A DNA stretch of 64,000 bases from an uncultured Ruminococcus sp. (GTDB taxonomy: Bacteria; Bacillota; Clostridia; Oscillospirales; Ruminococcaceae): assembly GCA_947627625.1 (NCBI GenBank), contig CANQWR010000002.1:1-64000 (forward strand), in the 5' to 3' direction. Of the stretch, positions 44,540-55,355 are shown piece by piece; the stretch's first letter is position 1, and each line of letters begins with the position of its first letter. Position numbers and translations under genes: made by a program. The notes below the pieces were generated by a model that was not told the origin of the DNA, did no database searches, and saw nothing but the letters and a program-made list of their open reading frames with translations.

Positions 44540-45742
44540 ATGATAATACTGAGTGGAAAATACAACAGTGCGGAGGTTTTTGCGGATACTCTCGACAGCA
44601 CCTCCACAGCACAGATAATTGAACTTTGTAACCAGAAGTTCACAGAGGGCTTGCAGATACGCATAATGCCCGATGTACACGCAGGGGCAGGCTGTACAAT
44701 AGGTACGACAATGACGGTCGGAGACAGAGTTGTCCCGAACCTTGTCGGCGTGGACATAGGTTGCGGAATGGAGACTGTCAAGTTAAAAGAAAAACATATA
44801 GAGTTACAAAAACTCGACAAGCTGATTTACAGCAGGATACCGTCAGGGGCAGAAGTCCGTGAGACTCCCCACAGGTATATTGAGAGAATAAACCTTGCGG
44901 AGTTGTACTGTGTGGAGCATATAAATTTTCAGAGAGCCGAAAACAGCGTGGGTACTCTCGGAGGGGGAAACCATTTCATAGAAGTTGACAAGGGTGAGGA
45001 CGGAAGTTTATATATCGTAATTCACTCCGGTTCACGGCATTTAGGGCTTGAAACTGCAAAATACTATCAGGAAGAGGCTTACAGGAGACTGAACAGGTCG
45101 TCCGAAAAGGAGGTCAACGAGCTTATAGCAAGGCTGAAATCAGAGGGCAGACAGAAGCAGATACAGTCCGAAGTCAAGGCACTGAAAAACACTAAGAGGA
45201 CCGACATTCCCAAACATCTTGCATATACAGAGGGGGAACTGTTTGAACGCTATATCCACGATATGAAGATAGTGCAGGAGTTTGCAATGCTCAACCGTCA
45301 GGCTATGATGGACGACATTATAAAAAACATGGGTTTGCACGTTGTTGAGAGGTTCACTACAGTCCACAACTATATTGATACAGATAGCATGATTCTCCGC
45401 AAAGGTGCAGTCTCCGCACGGGCAGGCGAAAAGCTGCTGATTCCGATAAATATGCGTGACGGAAGTCTTATATGCGTGGGAAAGGGCAACCCCGACTGGA
45501 ATTTTTCCGCACCCCACGGAGCAGGCAGGCTTATGTCACGTTCGGACGCAAAACAGGCTTTTACGGTCTCGGAGTTCAAAAAACAGATGTCGGGAATATA
45601 CACAACGTCCGTGAACAGCGACACGCTTGACGAGTGTCCGATGGCTTACAAGTCCATGGACGATATATTAAAAAATATAACAGACACAGCTGAAGTCGTT
45701 GAGATAATAAAGCCCGTCTACAATTTCAAAGCGAAAGGATGA
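44540..45742 (+). CDS. rtcB: RtcB-family RNA ligase
   Basis: A 400-residue GTP/Mn2+-dependent 3'-phosphate RNA ligase. Metal-site motifs seen: DVHAGAGC, GVDIGCGMET (metal-binding Cys), GGGNHFIEV, HSGSRHLG; the histidine that carries GMP is in SAPHGAGR. The shorter form (about 400 residues) is common in Firmicutes. Its cellular role here (tRNA or rRNA repair) is not known. No RtcA or RtcR neighbour is seen. Confidence 0.92.
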   Translation: MIILSGKYNSAEVFADTLDSTSTAQIIELCNQKFTEGLQIRIMPDVHAGAGCTIGTTMTVGDRVVPNLVGVDIGCGMETVKLKEKHIELQKLDKLIYSRIPSGAEVRETPHRYIERINLAELYCVEHINFQRAENSVGTLGGGNHFIEVDKGEDGSLYIVIHSGSRHLGLETAKYYQEEAYRRLNRSSEKEVNELIARLKSEGRQKQIQSEVKALKNTKRTDIPKHLAYTEGELFERYIHDMKIVQEFAMLNRQAMMDDIIKNMGLHVVERFTTVHNYIDTDSMILRKGAVSARAGEKLLIPINMRDGSLICVGKGNPDWNFSAPHGAGRLMSRSDAKQAFTVSEFKKQMSGIYTTSVNSDTLDECPMAYKSMDDILKNITDTAEVVEIIKPVYNFKAKG

Positions 45743-45748
45743 TTTTTT

Positions 45749-46048
45749 ATGTCAAAAAAATTTGTGCCGTACGAGAAGATGAGCAAAAAGGAGCGTAAAA
45801 AGCTGGACAGTGCGAAAAGGCGTGACTGGAACGGCGTGAACCCCGTGACGAGGGTGCTTGACAAAAATTCAAAGAAGTATTCGAGAAAAATAAAACACAA
45901 AAACAGCCGTCCTGAGAGTATCGGACGGCTTTTTGATTATTATTTTATTTTAATAGACGGTCACTCACCGCTGTACGGTGGCAGAGACGGGTGGACTTCC
46001 TCACAAGAATGTGTTGCAATGATTTGGGAGTACCCGTTTTTATATTAG
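45749..46048 (+). CDS. Small basic protein whose 3' end runs through a terminator
   Basis: It reads as 99 residues. The first 50 or so (MSKKFVPYEKMSKKERKKLD, then RDWNGVNPVTRVLD) look like a conserved small basic protein. After residue 52 the frame crosses an intrinsic terminator hairpin (45905-45930) and an antisense gene remnant, so the C-terminal half looks acquired and the original stop may be lost. ATG follows GGATGA, six bases after rtcB. Function unknown. Confidence 0.6.
   Translation: MSKKFVPYEKMSKKERKKLDSAKRRDWNGVNPVTRVLDKNSKKYSRKIKHKNSRPESIGRLFDYYFILIDGHSPLYGGRDGWTSSQECVAMIWEYPFLY
45905..45938. terminator. Bidirectional terminator inside the small ORF
   Basis: AGCCGTCC (45905-45912) pairs with GGACGGCT (45923-45930), with T-runs on both sides. 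It would end the rtcB transcript before the stop codon at 46048. Confidence 0.8.
45961..46036 (-). pseudogene. Remnant of the 3' end of the small gene at 46124
   Basis: On the minus strand it still encodes EEVHPSLPPYSGE and stop, aligned to EEVYPFLPPYSGE of the intact gene. Before that the frame has shifted by one base and there is no start. Part of the 143-bp tandem copy. Confidence 0.75.
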
Positions 46049-46058
46049 AAAAGTCGGA

Positions 46059-46200
46059 CACAAAAACAGCCGTCCCGACAGTACGGGACAGCTTTTTGAT
46101 TATTATTTTATTTTAATAGACGGTCACTCACCGCTGTACGGTGGCAGGAACGGATAGACTTCCTCATAAGACTCTATCGCACCGCTCTGGTGAGTACCCG
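46059..46200. repeat. Tandem duplication, copy 2 (142 bp)
   Basis: The intact version, carrying the last 25 codons of the small minus-strand gene and its terminator. Confidence 0.9.
46068..46100. terminator. Bidirectional terminator
   Basis: AGC-GTCCCG pairs with CGGGAC-GCT across one mismatch (46068-46077 and 46084-46093), with T-runs on both strands; ends the gene at 46124 (minus). Confidence 0.75.
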
Positions 46201-46327
46201 CAGGAATCAGTCCCGTCATATCGCCCCACGACGCAGACGGACAGATATATTCATGTTCGGGCTTGTCTCTGTCGGGCACGGGAATTTCAGTGCCGTTTTT
46301 TCCGTCCTGTTTTGTGTCTCTCTTCAT
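46124..46327 (-). CDS. Small conserved-looking protein, unknown function
   Basis: A 67-residue, cysteine-poor, acidic protein (MKRDTKQDGKNG), with CPSASWGDMTGLIP and the end YEEVYPFLPPYSGE. Start at ATG 46327, with GGGGAG nine bases upstream. It has its own terminator and a decayed partial copy next to it, which argues that it was once under selection. Function unknown. Confidence 0.65.
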   Translation of the reverse strand: MKRDTKQDGKNGTEIPVPDRDKPEHEYICPSASWGDMTGLIPAGTHQSGAIESYEEVYPFLPPYSGE

Positions 46328-46401
46328 GACAATCATCTCCCCCCACAGCTATTATGTGAGTTTTCGGGGGAACTATCAGAGGAAAATATCGGGAACAGGT
46401 G

Positions 46402-46713
46402 TCACTCAAAGCGGTAGTCGCCCGTGTAGTTTTTCTTGAACTCCTCATAGACTTCATTCAGAAGATTTTCGTCCTCAATGCTCACAAAGTCGTCATATTC
46501 GGGGTCGTCGGCGGGGAGAACTTCCAGAATGACAACGCCGTCGTCCTCCTCGTCAAACGGCAGGAGTACGGAAAAAACACGGTCATAGAGCTGAACGGTG
46601 TCGATAATCTCAAAAGAGACCTCATTTCCCTCCTCGTCAGTGAGAGTTATATAGTCCTCGCCGCTCTCGTCGAAGTCCTCGGTATCTGTATCTCTTTCAT
46701 CAAAATTGCTCAT
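46402..46713 (-). CDS. DUF1292 protein
   Basis: A 103-residue, very acidic protein. After an Asp/Glu-rich head the DUF1292 core reads ITLTDEEGNEVSFEIID, then ILEVLPADDPEYDDFVSIED. Function unknown. In many Clostridia it lies between ruvX and a fur-like gene; here the fur-like gene is nearby but not adjacent. ATG 46713 with GGAGG five bases upstream and a matching promoter. Confidence 0.9.
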   Translation of the reverse strand: MSNFDERDTDTEDFDESGEDYITLTDEEGNEVSFEIIDTVQLYDRVFSVLLPFDEEDDGVVILEVLPADDPEYDDFVSIEDENLLNEVYEEFKKNYTGDYRFE

Positions 46714-46748
46714 ACAAACCTCCATAGAAATATAATATATACACTGTA

Positions 46749-46777
46749 ATGATAACATATTTTTCACGGCAAGTCAA
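46749..46777 (-). promoter_or_regulatory. SigA-type promoter for DUF1292 gene
   Basis: TTGACT (46777-46772) and TATCAT (46754-46749) with a 17-base spacer on the minus strand. Confidence 0.75.
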
Positions 46778-46836
46778 CAGGACGTTAAAAAAAAGAGTTA
46801 AATAGAATTTATTTTGTCGCAATATACAAAATATTA

Positions 46837-46855
46837 AATTATTTAGAAATATTTT
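46837..46855. promoter_or_regulatory. Possible Fur/PerR-type site
   Basis: AATTATTTAGAAATATTTT matches 17 of 19 positions of the site before the Fur-family gene (47583-47604). It lies between the DUF1292 promoter and a 38-codon frame. Binding is inference. Confidence 0.35.
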
Positions 46856-46947
46856 AGTGCAGAATTGCCCGACGGATTTTTGTGTGTGAGGAATAAAAAT
46901 ATAAAAAGAGGGTACAATATCATGAGGGCGGCAATGGGGGTGAGTAT

Positions 46948-47064
46948 ATGCCTGAAGATGATGTAAAGATATATATTCCGAAAATTCCCGACACGGACCG
47001 TGAAGAGCCTGACAGCGAGGAAGTCAGGATTTACGGCAGTGGACAGGTCAAGAGTGAGTGTTGA
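46948..47064 (+). CDS. Possible 38-residue acidic protein
   Basis: Encodes MPEDDVKIYIPKIPDT through QVKSEC, ending TGA. GGGGGTGAG lies just upstream and a TACAAT at about 46915 could be a -10 box. Composition is like other genes here. Too short for a family call. Confidence 0.4.
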   Translation: MPEDDVKIYIPKIPDTDREEPDSEEVRIYGSGQVKSEC

Positions 47065-47143
47065 AAATTTTTCAAAGGGGTGTGGGGGGACTTCTCTCTC
47101 TGCACTCCCTGTTTTTTTATTTTTTAATTTATCTTAATTTATT

Positions 47144-47557
47144 TTAATTTATTTTACAGTCTTTGCATATCCCGTAGAAAACGGTCTGGGAGGAGTCAAT
47201 TTCAAAGCCGTGTTCCTCCGAAATATGCTGACTGATCTCTCGCAGGTGGGAGCAGTCGAGATGTATCAGTCTACCGCACGAGAGACATTTCAGGTGAAAA
47301 TGTTCACGGCAGTTTTCACCGTCATCGATGTACTGGTAGCAAGCACCCGTTTTTCCGTCGAATGAGTATTTCCTCACAGTGCCGTTTTCAACGAGTTTGT
47401 CGAGTTGGCGGTAGATAGTGGCAGTCCCGACGGGAGAACCCTCAGCGGACAGATACGCACTTATCTCCTGAACATTTGTGTGCTTGTTTTTGTTTTTTAT
47501 GAGAAAAGAAATCAGTTTTTCTCTCTGTCTTGTATTATAACCCGAATCACGTTTCAT
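47144..47557 (-). CDS. Fur-family transcriptional regulator
   Basis: A 137-residue metal-dependent repressor. The N-terminal winged helix (LISFLIKNKNKHTNVQEISAY, GTATIYRQLDKL) is followed by the dimerisation domain with HFHLKCLSCGRLIHLDC and a C-terminal CKDCK, together a structural zinc site. Whether it senses iron, zinc or peroxide (Fur, Zur, PerR) cannot be decided. ATG 47557 with CGGAGG upstream. A repeated TTAGAATTATT element upstream may be its own operator. Confidence 0.9.
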   Translation of the reverse strand: MKRDSGYNTRQREKLISFLIKNKNKHTNVQEISAYLSAEGSPVGTATIYRQLDKLVENGTVRKYSFDGKTGACYQYIDDGENCREHFHLKCLSCGRLIHLDCSHLREISQHISEEHGFEIDSSQTVFYGICKDCKIN

Positions 47558-47582
47558 AATTCCTCCGTTTTGTGTTTGATAT

Positions 47583-47604
47583 AAATAATTCTAAATAATT
47601 CTAA
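47583..47604 (-). promoter_or_regulatory. Tandem TTAGAATTATT element before the Fur-family gene
   Basis: On the minus strand TTAGAATTATT occurs twice in a row, 26 bases before the start codon. AT-rich array-like sites of this kind are typical Fur/PerR targets; autoregulation is inference. Confidence 0.45.
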
Positions 47605-47654
47605 CAGATTTCGGACGACTTGTCAAGTTATGAATTTTAGTTTTGGGGGACGTT

Positions 47655-47792
47655 GTTTTGTGGGGAGCGTTGCCCTCCACCCCTCTGTTAGAACGATTAG
47701 GGGCAGGGGGCTTTGCCCCCTGAACCCCCACAAGGGGCTCTGCCCCTTGACCCCGCTGGGGGTTAAAAACCCCCAGACCCCCTATTTGTTCT
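47655..47792 (-). repeat. Family A mosaic
   Basis: Minus orientation with GGGGGTTTTTAACCCCC head variant, G/C words and ATCGTTCTAAC. It lies between the Fur-family gene and the gdhA terminator. Confidence 0.85.
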
Positions 47793-47841
47793 ACTGAAAT
47801 TTTTTTGTGACTTGAGTCGGTGACAAATTTTATAAAAAAAA

Positions 47842-47868
47842 TCTCCCTCTGCAAAAAACAAAGGGAGA
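47842..47868 (-). terminator. gdhA terminator
   Basis: TCTCCCTCTG pairs with CAAAGGGAGA (one mismatch); on the minus strand an eight-T run follows. Confidence 0.88.
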
Positions 47869-47916
47869 AGTTTTTTTATTTTATTTAATCTTTATTTTAA
47901 TTTTAGTCTTTTGATT

Positions 47917-49345
<1,429 letters not shown>

Positions 49346-49451
49346 GTACCAAATCACGAATTTTTTCCAAAAATTTCTTTTTTGTTACTACTGCACTGTT
49401 TTTTGAACTTGTTTTTGTGTATTTTCACAACAAAAATAATTTCAGTAGAAC

Positions 49452-49640
49452 CAAAAGGGGGTCTGGGGGTTTTTAACCCCCAGCGGGGTCAAGGGGCAGA
49501 GCCCCTTGTGGGGGTTCAGGGGGCAAAGCCCCCTGCCCCTTATCGTTCTAATTAAAATACTAAATTTCCAAAAAAATATAATTTTAAGAAAATTATTTTT
49601 TGGGGAAGTATCCCCAGACCCCCCATAATTATTCTCACAG
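49452..49640 (+). repeat. Family A mosaic
   Basis: GGGGGTTTTTAACCCCC head, G/C words, TATCGTTCTAATT, one AT palindrome unit, and the edge complement ATTATTCTCACAGAGGAAAC. It fills most of the gap between folC and gdhA; 49640-49731 is C-rich with no gene. Confidence 0.87.
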
Positions 49641-49731
49641 AGGAAACACCCCCGCCCCTATGACAATCTTCTACTGTTTCAATTTTGGAAGTCAAGGGAG
49701 GACACCCCCACAAGGCAACGTCCCCCCGCAT

Positions 49732-50973
49732 CTAACACCCCGATAAATTCAAGTACTCACTCGCAAGATAGAGTGAACCGCAAATAACGACTATGCCGTT
49801 ATTTTCAAGAGCGAGTTCCGTCGCTTTTCGGAGTGCAACACCAAGAGAGTGACACGCTTCATTTTCGGCACACTCCCCCGCAATTTCGGCAAGTTTTTCG
49901 GCGGGAACGGCATTTTGTGAAAAGTCGTCAACGGTAAACATTTTTTCGCAGTACCGTGCAATTGTGTAAACTCCGTACTCGTAATCCTTTGTGCCGACCA
50001 TTCCCATGACGGAGTATATTTTTTTGTTTTCGGAGACGGCATATTTACGCAGTACCGTCGCAAGATTTTCTATTCCCTCGGGGTTGTGACCACCGTCCAC
50101 GATAACAGGCGGATTGCCGTCAATATACTGACATCTTGCTTTTAACCGTGTCGTCTCAATGGACTTTCTTATTGCAGATTCCGTGACTGCAAAGCCCTTT
50201 TTCGCTATATATCGGCAAGATTCAATAGCCGTCACGGCATTTGAAAACTGTCCCCGTCCGAGCATGGACGGCTTATAGGAATTACCGTCATATTCAAAAA
50301 AATTATCTTTAATCAGAAATTTTTTTATTTTGACAAATTCGGCGTTGACTTCACTTGCTTTTTTTCTGAAAATATTTTTACAATTACATTCGGGAGCTAT
50401 GACAACAGCGGAGTTTTCCTTGATTATCCCCGCTTTCTGTTGTGCGATTTTTTCGACTGTATCGCCTAAAATGTCGGTGTGGTCGAGAGAGATCGAAGTT
50501 ATAACGGACAGAACAGGCGGAGGAATGACATTTGTACAGTCAAGAAGTCCGCCTATACCCGTTTCAAGCACAACTATGTCGCAATTTTCGTTCTGAAACC
50601 ACAAAAACGCTATAGCCATGGTGATTTCAAACTGCGAATACGGCATATCGTCTATTTTGTCTTTAATAAATTCACATATTTTACATAGTGAGCCGTCATC
50701 TATTTCGGAATTATTTATGCGGATTCTGTCGTTATAGCGGAGTATATAGGGGGACGTGAACTGCCCCGTTTTATAGCCAGAGTAAATCAGTGCATTTGAG
50801 ATGTACTCAACGACCGAACCTTTGCCGTTAGTACCTGCCACATGAATAAATTTCAGCTTTTTTTCGGGATTCCCGACAAGTTTCATAAGGTTTTCAGCCC
50901 GTGACAGATTTGTGACAGGTTTGCCCGATTTGCTGTATGAATTTACAAACTCCATGCACTCGTTAAAATTCAT
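49732..50973 (-). CDS. folC: Folylpolyglutamate synthase
   Basis: A 413-residue Mur-ligase-type enzyme adding glutamates to folates (and possibly dihydrofolate synthesis). P-loop GTNGKGSV at about 46-53, the Mg site region ETGIGGLLDCTN, and DGGHNPEG in the C-terminal domain. ATG 50973 two bases after the SDR stop. Last gene of the valS operon. Confidence 0.94.
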   Translation of the reverse strand: MNFNECMEFVNSYSKSGKPVTNLSRAENLMKLVGNPEKKLKFIHVAGTNGKGSVVEYISNALIYSGYKTGQFTSPYILRYNDRIRINNSEIDDGSLCKICEFIKDKIDDMPYSQFEITMAIAFLWFQNENCDIVVLETGIGGLLDCTNVIPPPVLSVITSISLDHTDILGDTVEKIAQQKAGIIKENSAVVIAPECNCKNIFRKKASEVNAEFVKIKKFLIKDNFFEYDGNSYKPSMLGRGQFSNAVTAIESCRYIAKKGFAVTESAIRKSIETTRLKARCQYIDGNPPVIVDGGHNPEGIENLATVLRKYAVSENKKIYSVMGMVGTKDYEYGVYTIARYCEKMFTVDDFSQNAVPAEKLAEIAGECAENEACHSLGVALRKATELALENNGIVVICGSLYLASEYLNLSGC

Positions 50974-50975
50974 AA

Positions 50976-51719
50976 TTAAAATGCACTCTCCTGCTTTTCG
51001 GCTTTTTCGACAGCTTTTTCCAGAGACATTCCCCTGAAATCCTGAGCGTTGAAATACCTGCCTGTTTTTCCGTCATTGACAAACGCCCCGACAAGTAGTC
51101 CGGGGATAGCGGTTTCGGGTTCAAAAAAGGCGTTTTCACCGCCCATATCAGTCTTGCACCAGGCGGGATTTGTCAGACTTATTATAACACCGCTGTCCCT
51201 GTAATAATAGGCAAGGTCACGGGTTACTTTGTCCAATGCGGCTTTGCTTGCGGAGTAGGGACCCTGCTGAGGTTCGAGATCTATGTCGCTTGAAGTGTTT
51301 ATTATCCTGCCGAAACCACGTCTTTTCATGCCGTCAATGAAGTGATAGCAAATCATCATCGGGGCAATTGTATTCACCCTGAAACTCGTCTCGTATTCGG
51401 CGGCGGGCGTGTCAAGTATAGCAGACCTGTAAGTTGTCTGCAAACCCGCATTGTTAAATATTATATCGACTTGTGTATTTCTGCTGTCGATTTCGGCGAG
51501 CATTTTTTCAAGCTGTCCTATATCGGAGAGTTCAGCCTGAACAATATAAGCCTGCACACCTAAATTCAGTACTTCTTTGAGGACTTTTTCACAGTGTACG
51601 GCATTTCTTGCGTGCAGAATCAGATTACAGCCCTGCTGTGCCATTGCGACTGCAATAAGTCTCCCCAACCCTCTGCTTGCACCTGTAATCAGCACCCATT
51701 TGTTTTTCAAGTCCAACAT
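50976..51719 (-). CDS. Short-chain dehydrogenase/reductase
   Basis: A 247-residue classical SDR. NAD(P) motif TGASRGLG, NNAG, and catalytic YSASK are intact, with Ser in NTSSDI. Substrate unknown. GGAG then ATG. It sits between a GNAT gene and folC. Confidence 0.9.
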   Translation of the reverse strand: MLDLKNKWVLITGASRGLGRLIAVAMAQQGCNLILHARNAVHCEKVLKEVLNLGVQAYIVQAELSDIGQLEKMLAEIDSRNTQVDIIFNNAGLQTTYRSAILDTPAAEYETSFRVNTIAPMMICYHFIDGMKRRGFGRIINTSSDIDLEPQQGPYSASKAALDKVTRDLAYYYRDSGVIISLTNPAWCKTDMGGENAFFEPETAIPGLLVGAFVNDGKTGRYFNAQDFRGMSLEKAVEKAEKQESAF

Positions 51720-51744
51720 ATTTTCTCCTTATTTATTTATTTAT

Positions 51745-52275
51745 TTATATACGTTCTGTTTTCATTCGATATACTTTGCACTTGAAAGTTTTACTCCCGT
51801 CAAATTTTGTGTATTCGGAATAACTGTCAAAAACAAGTCCGCATTTTTGTATAACCCGTCCCGAAGCGGGATTGTCAACAGCGTGTTCGGCGACAAATTC
51901 ACTTGCATTATGTTCAGTGATAACATATTCAATCATACGCTTTGAAACTTCTGTTGCATAGCCGTTCCCCCAGCAGTCATATCTCAGATTATAGCCGAAA
52001 CTCCAGACATTTTCGTCTGTCCTGAATCTGATACCGCCCGAACCGATAAGTTTCCCGTCTGATTTGCGGACAAATCCCCATGTATACTCATTTTCAAGAT
52101 TTTCAAGTGATTTCAGCCATTCTGTTGTTGTCTCAACATTTTTGTGACATGAATAAATCATGTATTCGGCGACTTTTTCGTCACCTGTCCACTCAAACAC
52201 AGCTTTTGAATCGTCTATAGTAAGAGGTCTTAAAATAAGACGTTCCGTTTCGATTGTAGGAATTTCAAATATCAT
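51745..52275 (-). CDS. GNAT acetyltransferase (RimJ/RimL-like)
   Basis: A 176-residue N-acetyltransferase. ETERLILRPLTIDD at the N-terminus, acetyl-CoA site region YDCWGNGYATEVSKRM and NPASGRVIQKCG are present. Substrate (protein N-terminus or small amine) unknown. Five bases after the YjbR gene. Confidence 0.87.
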   Translation of the reverse strand: MIFEIPTIETERLILRPLTIDDSKAVFEWTGDEKVAEYMIYSCHKNVETTTEWLKSLENLENEYTWGFVRKSDGKLIGSGGIRFRTDENVWSFGYNLRYDCWGNGYATEVSKRMIEYVITEHNASEFVAEHAVDNPASGRVIQKCGLVFDSYSEYTKFDGSKTFKCKVYRMKTERI

Positions 52276-52279
52276 AAAA

Positions 52280-52633
52280 TCACCCGTTTACAATGTCATA
52301 GCTTTTGTCAATAATATTGCACAGAATGTCAAATTCCACGCTCCCGTCAAGGATTATCGAGATCCAGTTTTTCTTGTTCATGTGGTACGCAGGAAAGCAC
52401 CTGCCCTCGGCGAGCAGGCACTCTCTTGTGACGGGGTTACACCTCACGTTGATTATATCAACAGTCCCCATGCTGTCGGGGACAAGGACGGATTTTCTGA
52501 CTTTCATAACAAGAGCATACCATTTTTTGTTATTTTTATTTCTTAAAATAAAAGCGTCGGGAGTCCTTGCCCACAGATATTCGGGCTCTGTTGAATATTT
52601 TTCCATTGCATAGGAGATGATTTTTTTACGCAT
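52280..52633 (-). CDS. MmcQ/YjbR-family protein
   Basis: A 117-residue protein of the YjbR (CyaY-like fold) family: [18 protein letters not shown] at the start and [15 protein letters not shown] near the end. Function unknown. ATG 52633 overlaps the valS stop by eight bases and fits the family N-terminus; a TTG at 52648 is less likely. Confidence 0.85.
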   Translation of the reverse strand: MRKKIISYAMEKYSTEPEYLWARTPDAFILRNKNNKKWYALVMKVRKSVLVPDSMGTVDIINVRCNPVTRECLLAEGRCFPAYHMNKKNWISIILDGSVEFDILCNIIDKSYDIVNG

Positions 52634-55250
52634 TTCTGAAAGTTTCAAGGGACTGGTTTATTTTTGACATCTTTTCTTCAGCCTTTGCGAGTTTAGCCCT
52701 TTCGGTCTCTATGAGTTTTTCAGGGGCTTTCGCAATAAATCCCTGATTGTTGAGCTTGTTGCTGAGGAAGTCAATATCTTTCTGCACCTTCGCCTTTTCC
52801 TTTTCGAGACGTGCAATTTCCTTATTTTTGTCGACGAGTTCGTCCATAGGGATAAATATTCTTGCGGAGTCGGTCACGGCATTTGCACAGTTTTCGTGCT
52901 TGTCGCCGGAGTTTATCTCCACGGAGGAAGCAGAGGCGAGTTTTTCAAAGAAAGCGGTGCAGGAGCGGAAAATTTCGGGGAAATCGGTCTCTATTATCAG
53001 TTTTGCCCTCACAGACGGCGGAACGTTCATTTCAGTCCTTGTGTTGCGGACAGCTTTTATAGCGGAGATTATTCTGTCAAAGGACTTTTCTTCATCGGGA
53101 TAGGATAAACTTTCGTCATATACGGGGTAATTTTCGAGAATTATCATACTCTTTCCGTTTGTGAGAACCTGCCATATTTCCTCTGTTATGAACGGCATGA
53201 ACGGGTGGAGGAGTTTCAGCATACCCTGCATTGCCCACACGAGTACGGACTGTGCTTTGGCTTTGGACTCACCGCCCGCCTGTATTCTTGATTTGGTGAG
53301 TTCAATGTACCAGTCGCAGTAAACGTCCCAGATGAAGTCGTAAATTTTCTGTGAAGCCACGCCGAGTTCGTACTTTTCGAGATTTTCGTTGACTTCTTTT
53401 GCGAGAGTGTTCAGCTTGCTTATGAGCCATTTGTCCTCTGTTTCGGGGTTTTCGGGGAGACCCGTAAACTCAAAGTCTTCAGGGAGATTCATCATTATAA
53501 ATCTTGAAGCATTCCAGAGTTTGTTTGCGAAATTTCTTGCGGACTTGACTTTTTCGTCAATATATCGCATATCATTTCCGGGGGAATTTCCGGTTGCAAG
53601 CATAAATCTGAGAGCGTCCGCACCGTACTGCTCAATTACTTCAAGAGGGTCAATGCCGTTGCCGAGAGATTTTGACATCTTTCTGCCCTGACTGTCACGC
53701 ACAAGACCGTGTATAAGAACCGTGTCAAAAGGCACTTCACCAGTGTTTTCAAGTGCACTGAACATCATTCTTATAACCCAGAAGAATATTATATCATAGC
53801 CCGTGACGAGCGTATTTGTCGGATAGAAGTAATTGAAATCCTCTGTCTTTTCGGGGAAACCGAGTGTAGAGAAGGGCCACAGTGCAGAGCTGAACCAAGT
53901 GTCAAGGGTGTCAGAGTCCTGACGCATTTCCTTTCCGCACTTTGGACATTTACAGGAATTTTCCTTTGTGACGGTAATTTCCCCGCAGTCGTCACAGTAA
54001 AAAGCGGGTATTCTGTGTCCCCACCATATCTGTCTTGAAATGCACCAGTCCTTTATATTTTCAAGCCAGTGGAAATATATTTTGTCAAATCTTTCGGGGA
54101 CAAACTTTGTCCTGCCGTCCTTTACGGCTTTTATGGCGGGCTCGGCAAGAGGTTTCATTTTGACAAACCACTGTGTTGAGACTTTCGGCTCTACAGTTGT
54201 TCCGCACCTGTAGCACGTTCCGACATTGTGACTGTAGTCCTCTATGCGTACAAGACAGCCCTCTTTTTCAAGGTCCTCAACAATTTTTTCCCTTGCGGAG
54301 TACCTGTCCATACCCGCATATTCGGGGTAATCGTCAACTATAGTCGCATCGTCATTCATGACATTTATAACGGGCAAGTTGTGTCTCAGACCGACTTCAA
54401 AGTCATTCGGATCGTGTGCGGGAGTGATTTTCACAACACCCGTACCGAAGTCCATTTCAACGTAATCGTCCGCAATAATGGGAATTTCCCTGTGTACTAT
54501 CGGCAGAATGACGGTCTTTCCGACAAGTTTTTTGTACCTTTCGTCTTTTGGGTTCACGGCAACAGCCGTGTCGCCGAGGAGGGTTTCGGGTCTTGTAGTT
54601 GCGAGTTCAAGATAGTCCTCAGTACCCTTTATTTTGTATCTCAAATGCCAGAAGTGACCTGCTTGGTCTTCATATGTAACTTCCGCATCGGACAGAGATG
54701 TCAGGCATTTCGGACACCAGTTTATAATTCTCTCACCCCTGTATATCAGACCTTTTTCGTAATATTTCACAAATACTTCTTTCACGGCTTTTGAACAGCC
54801 CTCGTCCATTGTGAAACGCTCCCTTGACCAGTCGCACGATGAACCCAGTTTTTTGAGCTGTTCAACGATACGTCCGCCGTACTGCTCTTTCCAAGCCCAT
54901 GCACGTTCCATAAAGCCCTCACGACCGAGTTCTTCTTTGGAAATGCCCTCTTTTCGCATAGCCTCAACAATTTTAGCCTCTGTCGCAATGGCGGCGTGGT
55001 CAGTACCGGGAAGCCACAGTGCGGAATATCCCGACATTCTCTTCCATCTTATGAGAATATCCTGTAAAGTCTCGTCAAGAGCGTGACCCATGTGGAGCTG
55101 TCCCGTGATGTTCGGAGGGGGAATGACTATAGTATATGGTTTCTTATTCTTGTCGACCTCCGCACGGAAACAGCCTTTTTCGTTCCATGCGGAATAGATC
55201 CTGTCCTCAAAGTCTTTGGGACTGTATGATTTTGCAAGTTCTTTTGACAT
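52626..55250 (-). CDS. valS: Valyl-tRNA synthetase
   Basis: An 874-residue class I synthetase. HMGH (the HIGH motif) at about 56, the editing domain in the middle, KMSKS at about 537, and the C-terminal tRNA-binding coiled coil. ATG 55250 has GGAG nine bases upstream; ATG 55256 is only three bases from it. There is no T-box in the leader. Starts the operon valS-yjbR-GNAT-SDR-folC. Confidence 0.96.
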   Translation of the reverse strand: MSKELAKSYSPKDFEDRIYSAWNEKGCFRAEVDKNKKPYTIVIPPPNITGQLHMGHALDETLQDILIRWKRMSGYSALWLPGTDHAAIATEAKIVEAMRKEGISKEELGREGFMERAWAWKEQYGGRIVEQLKKLGSSCDWSRERFTMDEGCSKAVKEVFVKYYEKGLIYRGERIINWCPKCLTSLSDAEVTYEDQAGHFWHLRYKIKGTEDYLELATTRPETLLGDTAVAVNPKDERYKKLVGKTVILPIVHREIPIIADDYVEMDFGTGVVKITPAHDPNDFEVGLRHNLPVINVMNDDATIVDDYPEYAGMDRYSAREKIVEDLEKEGCLVRIEDYSHNVGTCYRCGTTVEPKVSTQWFVKMKPLAEPAIKAVKDGRTKFVPERFDKIYFHWLENIKDWCISRQIWWGHRIPAFYCDDCGEITVTKENSCKCPKCGKEMRQDSDTLDTWFSSALWPFSTLGFPEKTEDFNYFYPTNTLVTGYDIIFFWVIRMMFSALENTGEVPFDTVLIHGLVRDSQGRKMSKSLGNGIDPLEVIEQYGADALRFMLATGNSPGNDMRYIDEKVKSARNFANKLWNASRFIMMNLPEDFEFTGLPENPETEDKWLISKLNTLAKEVNENLEKYELGVASQKIYDFIWDVYCDWYIELTKSRIQAGGESKAKAQSVLVWAMQGMLKLLHPFMPFITEEIWQVLTNGKSMIILENYPVYDESLSYPDEEKSFDRIISAIKAVRNTRTEMNVPPSVRAKLIIETDFPEIFRSCTAFFEKLASASSVEINSGDKHENCANAVTDSARIFIPMDELVDKNKEIARLEKEKAKVQKDIDFLSNKLNNQGFIAKAPEKLIETERAKLAKAEEKMSKINQSLETFRNA

Positions 55251-55355
55251 TTTCATTAACTCCTGTTCTTGTGTTATAATTATTTTGGGGAAACCGTGTC
55301 CATAGGTGATTTTCCGAATTTACAGCGGAAACAGCCGTAAGACACATACACTTTG

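Larger units (their letters stand above)
45894..46036. repeat. Tandem duplication, copy 1 (143 bp)
   Basis: Matches 46059-46200: hairpin, AT stretch TTTTGATTATTATTTTATTT, TAATAGACGGTCACTCACCG, GTACGGTGGCAG, and at the far end GAGTACCCG. The copies are separated by 22 bases. Confidence 0.9.
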
